Shown one piece after another: positions 42,081-49,553 of a DNA stretch of 64,000 nucleotides (position 1 is the stretch's first letter; every line of letters starts with the position of its first letter). The notes under the pieces are model-generated. The model made no database searches. It had not been told where the DNA came from and saw nothing but the letters and a program-made list of their open reading frames with translations. The position numbers were made by a program, and so were the translations under genes. The DNA comes from Amycolatopsis azurea DSM 43854 (lineage in GTDB: Bacteria; Actinomycetota; Actinomycetes; Mycobacteriales; Pseudonocardiaceae), in assembly GCF_001995215.1 (NCBI RefSeq), contig NZ_MUXN01000024.1, positions 432,752 to 496,751 on the forward strand. The letters are read 5' to 3'.

Positions 42081-42533
42081 ATGGACAACGACGTGACCCG
42101 GCTCGAACTCCGGCGCGAGTACCCGGACCCCATCGAGGACGTCTGGTCGGCACTCACCGAATCCGACCGCACGGCCCGCTGGATCGGCACTTGGACCGGC
42201 GAAGCCGGGGTCGGCAAGACGATCATGCTGCTGATGACGGCGGAGAAGGAGTCCGAACCGGGCCCCGCCGTCATCGTCGAATGCGATCCGCCGAAGCGGC
42301 TGGTGGTGGACCTGGGCGTGACGGATCAGCCCGCGTGGCGGGTGGAACTGACCCTGACACCGCGAGGTGACGGCACGGTGCTCGACTTCGTGCACCATCT
42401 GCCCAAGACCGACTGGGACACCTCGGACATCCTCAAGGGCTGGCACTTCTATCTCGATCGACTGGGCGCCGCCCTCGTCGGCGAACCGGTGCCCGAGTGG
42501 GAGACCTACACGCCGCCTACTTTGGAGGCATGA
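42081..42533 (+). CDS. SRPBCC/AHSA1-like protein
   Basis: This 150-residue protein has the START-type fold of the AHSA1 group: REYPDPIEDVWSALTESDRTARWIGTWTG, and a C-terminal helix GWHFYLDRLGAALVG. Such proteins are binding proteins or lyase-like enzymes of unknown ligand. It overlaps the SDR gene by 4 bases. Confidence 0.88.
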   Translation: MDNDVTRLELRREYPDPIEDVWSALTESDRTARWIGTWTGEAGVGKTIMLLMTAEKESEPGPAVIVECDPPKRLVVDLGVTDQPAWRVELTLTPRGDGTVLDFVHHLPKTDWDTSDILKGWHFYLDRLGAALVGEPVPEWETYTPPTLEA

Positions 42534-43228
42534 ACGATCGAGTACTGCTGATCACCGGCGCCTCCCGCGGCCTCGGCGAGGCCACCGCACGCCGGGCCGC
42601 GGCCGCCGGGTTCCGGCTGGCGTTGCTCTCCCGCGACCGCGAGGCGCTACTCCCCCTCGTCGCCGAATTCGGCGAGGACCGCGCCCTCGCGCTCGCGGTG
42701 GACGTCACCGACTGGGAGTCGCTGTCCACCGCCGTCGAGACGGTGAAGAAGACTTTCGGCGGCCTCGACGCGGTGTTCGCCAACGCGGGCCAAAGCGTCG
42801 TGGTCTCGTTCTTCGGCGACGGCGGCGCGGACCCGGAACAGTGGCGGGACATGGTGCTGACGAACGTCTACGGCACCGCCATCACCGCGCGGGCGACCCT
42901 GCCGTCACTGGCGGAATCGAAGGGACACCTCGTGCTCACCGGTTCGGTCGCCGGGCGCTACCACCGGCCGGGAAACCTCTACTCGGCGACGAAATGGGCG
43001 GTGACCGGCCTGGCGGGATCCATCCGCGAGGAGGCCATCGGCACCGGCGTCCGGGTCACCGTCGTGCAGCCGGGGCTGGTCGACACCTCGATGATCCCCG
43101 AGGACTCGAAGTCCAAGCCGAAACTGGAGCCCGACGACATCGCGAGGGCGGTGCTCTACGCGCTGGAGCAGCCGCCCTCGGTCGACGTCAACGAGATCGT
43201 GGTCCGGCCGACCGGCCAGGTCCGCTAG
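42530..43228 (+). CDS. Short-chain dehydrogenase/reductase
   Basis: This 232-residue classical SDR has TGASRGLGEATAR, NAGQSVVV, and the catalytic motif GSVAGRYHRPGNLYSATKWAV (Ser, Tyr, Lys). GGAGG lies 3-8 bases upstream and ATGA overlaps the SRPBCC stop, so it is translationally coupled. The substrate is unknown. Confidence 0.92.
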   Translation: MNDRVLLITGASRGLGEATARRAAAAGFRLALLSRDREALLPLVAEFGEDRALALAVDVTDWESLSTAVETVKKTFGGLDAVFANAGQSVVVSFFGDGGADPEQWRDMVLTNVYGTAITARATLPSLAESKGHLVLTGSVAGRYHRPGNLYSATKWAVTGLAGSIREEAIGTGVRVTVVQPGLVDTSMIPEDSKSKPKLEPDDIARAVLYALEQPPSVDVNEIVVRPTGQVR

Positions 43229-44088
43229 CGCGGCAGCAGCGACTCGGCCAGCCGCCGCCAGTGCGGCATGGCCGACTCGCCGGGCTCGACGCCGATGACC
43301 TGAACCCCGACGTGGTCGGCGCCGGCGTCGAGATGCCCGCGCAGTTTCCCGGTGATGGTGTCGAGATCGCCCCAGAACACGAGATCGTCCACGATCCGGT
43401 CGCTCCCGCGGCCGCCGTCGATGTCGGCGTCGGTGTAGCCGAGGCGGAGGAACTTGGCGACGTTGTACTTCGACGTCAGGTACCCGTGCAGGTGCTCTCG
43501 GGCGATCTCGCGCGCCTTGCCCGGGTCGGTTTCGAACAGCACGGCGTGCTCGACACCGAGGAAGGCCTTCTCCCCCAGTACTTCTCTCGCCTGGGCGGTG
43601 TGCGACACCGTCACGTGATACGTGTGCGCGCCTTCGGACCGGTCGCGGGCCAGTTCGAGCATCTTCGGCCCGTATGCGGCCAGCAGCCGCCGCATCGGCG
43701 CGGCGGGCAGCGGGTTCGCGCTGGTGACCGCGTCGAATTCGTCGAGGTAGTCACTCATCGCTTCCAGTGGCTTCACACCGGCCTGCGCGCCGCCGAACCC
43801 CAGTCCCAGCACATGCCGGTCCGGATAGGCGTCGGCCAGCAGGACCGCCGCGCCGCGGGTCCAGCGCGCACCGCGGGATCCGATCCGCGCGATCCCGTTG
43901 ACCACGGCGATGCGCTCGGTGGACGCGAGCAGGAATCCGGCGTGGGTCAGCGCCTCCCGACCGTCCCGCTCCGGGATCCAGATCGCGGGCCAGCCGAGTT
44001 CTTCCAGCTCCCGCACCGAATCCCGCAGCATGCTCGCGGGCTGGTCCTCGAAGTCGAACGTCCAGATCCCGAAACGCCCCAGTTCCAT
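43225..44088 (-). CDS. LLM-family F420-type oxidoreductase
   Basis: This 287-residue luciferase-like protein resembles the TIGR03620 group: MELGRFGIWTFDFEDQ near the N-terminus, ELGWPAIWIPE, HVLGLGFGGAQ and AGADHVGVQVIG. Members use F420 or FMN. It overlaps the opposing SDR gene by 4 bases. An operator-like palindrome lies 24 bases upstream, after the ArsR gene. Confidence 0.88.
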   Translation of the reverse strand: MELGRFGIWTFDFEDQPASMLRDSVRELEELGWPAIWIPERDGREALTHAGFLLASTERIAVVNGIARIGSRGARWTRGAAVLLADAYPDRHVLGLGFGGAQAGVKPLEAMSDYLDEFDAVTSANPLPAAPMRRLLAAYGPKMLELARDRSEGAHTYHVTVSHTAQAREVLGEKAFLGVEHAVLFETDPGKAREIAREHLHGYLTSKYNVAKFLRLGYTDADIDGGRGSDRIVDDLVFWGDLDTITGKLRGHLDAGADHVGVQVIGVEPGESAMPHWRRLAESLLPR

Positions 44089-44111
44089 CTGTCTCTCCTC
44101 AGCTCGAGTAC

Positions 44112-44145
44112 AACATATCGAACTATCGCAGATTCTCGATATGTT
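44112..44145 (-). promoter_or_regulatory. Candidate ArsR operator before the LLM gene
   Basis: AACATATCGA and TCGATATGTT form perfect 10-base arms separated by 14 bases in an AT-rich patch between the ArsR gene and the LLM gene. It is a likely site for the neighbouring ArsR protein to control the LLM gene. Confidence 0.65.
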
Positions 44146-44159
44146 ATTCCCGGCCGAGC

Positions 44160-44501
44160 TCAGATGGAGCGTCCCAGCAGGTCGACGAGTTGCGCGATCC
44201 GCTGTTCGTCACGCCGGTAGTGCGTCCACTTCCCCACCCGGGTGGACCGGACGAGCCCGGCGCGCTGGAGCAACGCCATGTACGCCGACACCGTGGACTG
44301 CGCGAGTCCCAGCTTCTCCTGGAGATGGCTGACGCAGACGCCGACCTCGTTCTGGTCGGCGATGGCCCGCTCCGGCGGGAAATGCCGGTCCGGTTCGCGC
44401 AGCCAGCCGAGCACCTGGAGCCGGATCGGGTTGGCGAGCGCCTTCAGCACCTCGACCAGATGCTCGGCGGTCTCCGGAACGGGTTGCGCGTGTGTGGTCA
44501 T
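44160..44501 (-). CDS. ArsR-family regulator
   Basis: This 113-residue protein has the ArsR winged helix: VEVLKALANPIRLQVLGWLREP, CVSHLQEKLGLAQSTVSAYMALLQRAGLVRSTRVGKWTHYRRDE. It has Cys in GVCVSHL but no clear metal-binding cluster, so it may sense something other than metals. It is in line with the LLM gene. Confidence 0.92.
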   Translation of the reverse strand: MTTHAQPVPETAEHLVEVLKALANPIRLQVLGWLREPDRHFPPERAIADQNEVGVCVSHLQEKLGLAQSTVSAYMALLQRAGLVRSTRVGKWTHYRRDEQRIAQLVDLLGRSI

Positions 44502-44513
44502 GGTCCTTCGAGC

Positions 44514-45557
44514 TTAAACCCCGCTGAGCCGGGCAGCCCTGCCCTTGGCTCCGCTCGCCCAGCACGCGCCGCGGGCGCAGTCGACCGAGTCCAGGGATCC
44601 GGTGTCGAACGACTTCCAGTGCCGTCCGCCGTCCGGGCTCAGGTCGCTCCCGCCGGGACCGACGGCGATGACCGTGTTCCCCAGCCACGCCAGCCCGGAC
44701 CGGTAGCCGACCGGGGCCTCCGGCGGCGTCCGCCAGGTGCGCCCCTTGTCCGCGCTCAGCGCGACCGCCGGTCCGGCCGCGTTCGGCGCCGCGTAATCGC
44801 CACCGATGGCCACGCCGTGCCGCGGGTCCCGGAACGTCACCGAGAAGACCCCGCTGGAGGCGCCACTCGGCAGCGGGGTGTCGGCGGCTTCCCAGGTCTT
44901 CCCGCCGTCACCGGAGTGCAGGACGCGTGCGCGGGACCCACCGCCGGTGGCGATCTAGGCGTCTCGCGGACCCGCCGTGGTGAGGCACTGGCCGCTGGCG
45001 GCGAACCCGAACTCGCCGTCGAGCGCGGGGACCATTCCCTCGGCGGGCACGGCCGTCCAGGTGCGGCCGCCGTCCGAAGTGGACTGCAACCGGAACTTGC
45101 CCTCCACCGGATCGCTCATCGCGAGACCGCGCCGGTGGTCGAAGAACGCGACACAGTCGTAGAACGCGGCGGGGTCACTGTTCTGGAAGGACAGTCGCCA
45201 GCTCTTGCCGCCGTCGTCGGTGCGATAGATCCGGGACGCGTCGCCGGGCCCGATGGACAGGGCGACCGCGTGCTCGGCGTCGAAGGCCTCGATGTCGCGG
45301 AAGTCCAGCGCCTCGGTGCCTGCCGGGGCGACGGGCTTCCAGGTGCGGCCACGATCGGTGGTCCGCAGGATGGTGCCTTTACTACCGCTGACCCACGCCG
45401 TACGGGAATCCACCGCGGAGAGCCCGCGCAACTGCGCGTCCGTGCCCGTCGGGGTCTCCGTCCACGCGGGATCGGGACATTCCGGCGCGGCGTGCGCGAC
45501 GCCGGTGAACGCCAGCGGGACAACCGCTCCCAGCACGACCAGCAACGCACGGCGCAT
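44514..45557 (-). pseudogene. YCF48/BNR-repeat secreted protein with one in-frame TAG
   Basis: One frame runs from ATG 45557 to the stop at 44514 (348 codons) broken only by a TAG at 44957-44955. Both halves carry YCF48/BNR-type Asp/Gly repeats such as TTDRGRTWKPVAP, TDDGGKSWRLSF and STSDGGRTWTAVP, then GGKTW and LSADKGRTWRTPP. A signal peptide (MRRALLVVLGAVVPLAFTGVAHAAP) leads. At the break the protein reads GPRDA-stop-IATGGGS, where a Trp (TGG) is the obvious ancestral codon. It could be a pseudogene, a sequencing error, or a rare read-through. Confidence 0.75.
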
Positions 45558-45633
45558 CGGCGTACCTCTCCCTCGGTCGAAGAATCGCGCCGGTCACCCT
45601 AGCGTGGCCGACGGCGACCTGGCGAGGCTCGAG

Positions 45634-46194
45634 TCAGCCGGACTCCTGCGCGAGATGCTTCTGCACCCTCTCGACAGTTGGGAAGAACAACCTGTGGGAG
45701 ACAACAAGGTTGACGATCGTCAAGATCATCGCGAGTACAGGTAGCAGCGTGTACATCACGATGCCGGGCGTCACTTCGATGCGATCCTGCGGGTTGTACC
45801 GCCCGGACGAAGCCACCCCGGGCACGTAGAAGAACAAGAAAGCTGCCATCGCGAAAATCGCACCCGCACACAACCCCGCCTCGACTCCCCGCAGGAGGAT
45901 GGCGCCTTTCGTTTCGACACTGCCGGTTCTCACGAGCGTCCGTGCGATCAGCATGGCGATTCCCGACAACAGCAACGCACCGGCCGCGAAAGTGGCCATC
46001 CCCATGGTCAGGACGTTGGCGCCATCGGTCGAGGTCGGAAGAACTCGCCCCGCGATCTGGATGACGACCACCATGAGCAGGCCGATCGCGCCCGTTCCGC
46101 CCCCGAGGCTGGTGGCGATTTCGCGGATGGTTCCTATCATCCCGGTCGGGAGGCGACGATAGGGTTCCGTCGGCCACGCGCTCGAGTAGGTCAC
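45634..46194 (-). CDS. Multi-pass membrane protein of the WXG100-type operon
   Basis: This 186-residue protein has four to five hydrophobic segments (GAIGLLMVVVIQIAG, MATFAAGALLLSGIAMLIA, AGLCAGAIFAMAAFLFFYV and GIVMYTLLPVLAMILTIVNLVV). The N-terminal extension is hydrophilic. Its start overlaps the WXG100-like gene by 4 bases, so it is the last gene of that operon. I do not recognise a family. It could be a membrane partner or immunity-like factor. Confidence 0.65.
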   Translation of the reverse strand: MTYSSAWPTEPYRRLPTGMIGTIREIATSLGGGTGAIGLLMVVVIQIAGRVLPTSTDGANVLTMGMATFAAGALLLSGIAMLIARTLVRTGSVETKGAILLRGVEAGLCAGAIFAMAAFLFFYVPGVASSGRYNPQDRIEVTPGIVMYTLLPVLAMILTIVNLVVSHRLFFPTVERVQKHLAQESG

Positions 46195-46949
46195 GTTTGC
46201 CGCTTCCAGTCAGTCGAGTGCGACATCGATTCCGTGTTGGTCCTTGGCCACGTGACACCAAGGGAATCCACTTTGTCCTGAATCGCGGTCTGCTCCACTC
46301 GGATGCTGTTGGTGAGCGAATCCACCGCGCTGATAGTGGTGAAAATCGACGCGATGCCGGCGCCGATCATCCCGACCAGAATCGCGACCGCGGCCGGAAT
46401 GCCGACAACACTGATCGCACTGAGGACGGCAACGACGGCAGCGATGGCCAAGGCCGCGAAGGTTCCATATATCTGGGTCCAGAAGCTGTCGAGACCGTTG
46501 GCGAGGTTGACCAGCGAGTTCCGGATCTGAAGCCCCAGATCCTTGAGCGAGTTCAACCCCGCGATCTGAGCGGGTACCGTAGCCTTGTACGTCTCGGCGG
46601 CCCTGCCGCTCCATTCGATGTTCGTCTTGAGCTTGTCCAAGGATACCGAACCGGCGACATCCCCGGTGCTTTTGCCAATCCGGTCCGACCATTCAGCAGC
46701 CACCTGCCTCAGCTTGGCAGGGTCACCTTTGTCATTGATGAACCGGATGATCGAGTCCCAGAACTCGGTCAACTTCCCGTTCAGCGCGTTCATTCCCCGA
46801 CGGACAGGTTCGATGAGATCCGAGAGGATGTCCGGCACCCAGCTCATCACGTCATTCACTTTGTCGAACAGCTCACGGATCTTGTCTTCGATTTCACGAA
46901 GCTTTTCCATCGACTGATCGATGACCGGATTCGCTCCAGCGGCAGTCAT
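46191..46949 (-). CDS. WXG100-like long protein with C-terminal membrane segment
   Basis: This 252-residue protein resembles actinobacterial type VII-like WXG100 proteins: helical N-part with VNDVMSWVPDILSDLIEPVRRG and RQVAAEWSDRIGKSTGDVAG, a central NIEWSGRAAETYKATVPAQI (a WxG within an approximately 50-residue helix-turn-helix) and two hydrophobic helices near 165-205. It does not look like a canonical 100-residue ESX substrate. It is coupled to the membrane protein gene downstream. Confidence 0.65.
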   Translation of the reverse strand: MTAAGANPVIDQSMEKLREIEDKIRELFDKVNDVMSWVPDILSDLIEPVRRGMNALNGKLTEFWDSIIRFINDKGDPAKLRQVAAEWSDRIGKSTGDVAGSVSLDKLKTNIEWSGRAAETYKATVPAQIAGLNSLKDLGLQIRNSLVNLANGLDSFWTQIYGTFAALAIAAVVAVLSAISVVGIPAAVAILVGMIGAGIASIFTTISAVDSLTNSIRVEQTAIQDKVDSLGVTWPRTNTESMSHSTDWKRQT

Positions 46950-46973
46950 GGTGGATTCCCCTCGGATGTGTCG

Positions 46974-47297
46974 CTAGCCGCGGCCGGCGCGATCGATGTC
47001 GGCCGCGCGCTGGTCCTCGTCGTGGGCGTACCGATCGGCCGCAGCGCGCAAGGAGGTGGACAGTGCGCGGAAGTTGTCTCCCGCCTGGTCGATCATGTCC
47101 TGGATGAGCGCGCGGGCCTGGTTGTACTGCTTGTCGAGACCCTTCGCCGCCGCATACGACATGACGTCTCGTGGGGTCAGGCCGAGCGGATCGATCGCCG
47201 CGCGAGGAGGGGCGAGAGCGTCCGCGGCGGCGTCCCACAGGTCCGCGTCCGAAGTCAGCGCGTCCAGCGCCAGCGTGATGTCGTGAGCGTCAGCCAT
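46974..47297 (-). CDS. EspC/DUF2580-like small WXG-type protein
   Basis: This 107-residue protein is mostly helical with TLALDALTSDADLWDAAADALAPP and SYAAAKGLDKQYNQARALIQDMIDQAGDNFRALSTSLRAAADRYAHDE. The overall pattern matches the excreted virulence-type EspC/DUF2580 family seen next to ESX-type genes. Its start meets the YbaB-like gene stop (1-base overlap). Confidence 0.65.
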   Translation of the reverse strand: MADAHDITLALDALTSDADLWDAAADALAPPRAAIDPLGLTPRDVMSYAAAKGLDKQYNQARALIQDMIDQAGDNFRALSTSLRAAADRYAHDEDQRAADIDRAGRG

Positions 47298-47890
47298 TAC
47301 GCCTGCTCCCTGTTGCTCGACGGTTCGAGACCAACCCGGCGCGCCATCCGGTGCGGGTCGACGAGCAGTCCCATGATCTCGGCGATCGCGGGACCTTCGG
47401 GACCGTCAGCCAGGCCAGGTGGAGTAGCTGCCTCGCGAAGCTGCCGGAGCACGTCGAGGATCTCGCTCTCGATCTCGCCTTTGCGGACCTGCGCCACCCA
47501 CGACAGGTCGATCTCCACGGCGATGACCTGTCCGTTCGCCACGGTGCCGTGGACATGACCGCCGCGACTCTCGGCGGTGATGCGGCGGTCGACGACCGCC
47601 GCGGCCCGCTCGGTGAACTGCGCCAGCTCGGCGGTCGCGGCCTCCACGAGCCGAAGCATGTCCTGAGTACCAAGGGGCGACTCGTCAGACGTGGACGCGG
47701 GCGTCGCGCCGAAGGTCGGCATCGGGGGCGGGTTTCGGGCGACGTCGTCCATTTGCCGCCCCAAGGCGGCGATGGTGGCGGCATTCGCGGCCGATGTCAC
47801 CGCGCTGTGCAGTCCACGCGGGTCGACTGACTGTTTCCACTCCGGCGAGAGGAGCACGGAGAGAACGTCGGCCTCCGGCGACACGATCAC
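47297..47890 (-). CDS. YbaB/EbfC-family protein of the WXG100-type operon
   Basis: This 197-residue protein has a YbaB-like domain (about residues 80-190, MLRLVEAATAELAQFTERAAAVVDRRITAESRGGHVHGTVANGQVIAVEIDLSWV) preceded by an extension. YbaB proteins bind DNA as nucleoid-associated factors; members in these operons are longer and their role is unknown. The GTG 47890 overlaps the stop of the 23-codon ORF (GTGA), which makes it the likely start; a longer frame to 47944 exists. Confidence 0.7.
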   Translation of the reverse strand: MIVSPEADVLSVLLSPEWKQSVDPRGLHSAVTSAANAATIAALGRQMDDVARNPPPMPTFGATPASTSDESPLGTQDMLRLVEAATAELAQFTERAAAVVDRRITAESRGGHVHGTVANGQVIAVEIDLSWVAQVRKGEIESEILDVLRQLREAATPPGLADGPEGPAIAEIMGLLVDPHRMARRVGLEPSSNREQA

Positions 47891-47958
47891 GGTGACGACC
47901 TCGGTGGATCGTCGTCCCGTTCCAGTTCTTCCTCGAAAGCCCACCGCTCGTCGTCCAT
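47887..47958 (-). CDS. 23-residue acidic ORF leading the operon
   Basis: MDDERWAFEEELERDDDPPR and three more residues, stop overlapping the YbaB-like start as GTGA. GGGAGGGCGAGG precedes the ATG, a strong site. The peptide is very acidic. It could be a coupling leader or a small protein of this operon type; it is too short for family assignment. Confidence 0.5.
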   Translation of the reverse strand: MDDERWAFEEELERDDDPPRSSP

Positions 47959-48047
47959 CCTCGCCCTCCCCGGCTCAGAACCTACAGCGATCCACACGGT
48001 ACATGGAGTGACGATCGCGTGTCGGCCGGTTCTGAGCCGGGTGTAGG

Positions 48048-49406
48048 TCAGAGCGAGGAAATGAGCCTTTCGACCCGTTCGTCCACCGAGCGGAACGGGT
48101 CCTTGCACAGCACGGTCCGCTGCGCCTGGTCGTTCAGCTTGAGGTGCACCCAGTCGACGGTGAAGTCACGCCCGGCGGCCTGCGCGGCGGCGATGAAGTC
48201 ACCGCGCAGCTTCGCCCGCGTGGTCTGGGGTGGGGTGTCCTTGGCCAGTTCGATCTCGCCGTCGTCGGTCACCCGGCGCACGAGGCCCTTGCGCTGCAGC
48301 AGGTCGAAGATGCCGCGGCCGCGCCGGATGTCGTGGTAGGCCAGGTCGAGCTGGGCGATCCGCGGGCTCGACAGGTCGAGGTCGTGCTTGGCGCGGTAAC
48401 GCTCGACCAACCGGTGCTTGATCGCCCAGTCGATCTCGGTGTCGATCTTGCTGAAGTCCTGCTGCTCCACCGCCTCCAGGGCCCGGCCCCAGAGCTCGAC
48501 GACGCGCTCGGACTGCGGCGACGAGCCGGTCTCCTTGACGTGCTGGACGGCGCGGGCGTGGTACTCGCGCTGGATGTCCAGCGCGGACGCCTCGCGACCG
48601 CCGGCGAGCCGCACCTGGCGACGGCCGGTGAGATCGTGGCTGATCTCGCGGATGGCCCTTATCGGGTTGTCCAGGGTGAAGTCACGGAACTGGACGCCTG
48701 CCTCGATCATCTCCAGCACCAGGTTCGCCGACCCGACCTTGAGCATCGTGGTCGGTTCGGCCATGTTCGAGTCGCCGACGATCACGTGCAGGCGCCGGTA
48801 GCGCTCCGCGTCGGCGTGCGGCTCGTCGCGGGTGTTGATGATCGGCCGCGAGCGCGTGGTGGCGCTGGAGACGCCTTCCCAGATGTGTTCCGCCCGCTGG
48901 GACAGGCAGTACACCGCGCCACGCGGCGTCTGCAGCACCTTTCCCGCGCCGCAGATCAGCTGCCGGGTCACCAGGAACGGCAGCAGCACGTCGGCGATCC
49001 GTGAGAACTCCCCGGCACGGGTGACGAGGTAGTTCTCGTGGCAGCCGTAGGAGTTGCCCGCCGAGTCGGTGTTGTTCTTGAACAGGAAGATGTCGCCGCC
49101 GATGCCCTCGTCCGCCAGCCGCCGCTCGGCGTCGACCAGGAGGTCCTCGAGGATCCGCTCCCCGGCCTTGTCATGCGTGACGAGCTGGACGAGGTCGTCG
49201 CATTCCGCCGTCGCGTACTCCGGGTGGGAGCCCACGTCGAGGTAGAGCCGCGAGCCGTTCGACAGGAAGACGTTCGAGGAACGCCCCCAGGACACGACAC
49301 GCCGAAACAGGTAACGCGCCACTTCGTCCGGGGAGAGCCTGCGTTGCCCGTGAAAGGTGCACGTCACCCCGAACTCGGTCTCGATGCCAAAGATCCGCCG
49401 CTGCAT
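48048..49406 (-). CDS. pafA: Pup-protein ligase PafA
   Basis: This 452-residue protein starts MQRRIFGIETEFGVTC, the PafA signature. The glutamine synthetase-like fold follows, with NGSRLYLDVGSHPEYATAECDD and FKNNTDSAGNSYGCHENYL for ATP/Mg and Pup binding, and RPIINTRDEPHADAERYRRLHVIVGDSN. It activates the C-terminal Glu of Pup with ATP and joins it to target lysines. It is not beside pafB here. ATG 49406 matches the family start. Confidence 0.97.
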   Translation of the reverse strand: MQRRIFGIETEFGVTCTFHGQRRLSPDEVARYLFRRVVSWGRSSNVFLSNGSRLYLDVGSHPEYATAECDDLVQLVTHDKAGERILEDLLVDAERRLADEGIGGDIFLFKNNTDSAGNSYGCHENYLVTRAGEFSRIADVLLPFLVTRQLICGAGKVLQTPRGAVYCLSQRAEHIWEGVSSATTRSRPIINTRDEPHADAERYRRLHVIVGDSNMAEPTTMLKVGSANLVLEMIEAGVQFRDFTLDNPIRAIREISHDLTGRRQVRLAGGREASALDIQREYHARAVQHVKETGSSPQSERVVELWGRALEAVEQQDFSKIDTEIDWAIKHRLVERYRAKHDLDLSSPRIAQLDLAYHDIRRGRGIFDLLQRKGLVRRVTDDGEIELAKDTPPQTTRAKLRGDFIAAAQAAGRDFTVDWVHLKLNDQAQRTVLCKDPFRSVDERVERLISSL

Positions 49407-49553
49407 CCCACCAGAGTAGGCGGTGAGACCCCACTGAAGGTGCGCCGTTCGGGCGGCGACACGCGGTCGGTACGTTGCATTCGGTGAAAGGTGTGCGGGA
49501 TGTCCCGATCGGGTATCACGCACATGACGTCCCGGCCCGGAAGTGGGGAACCC

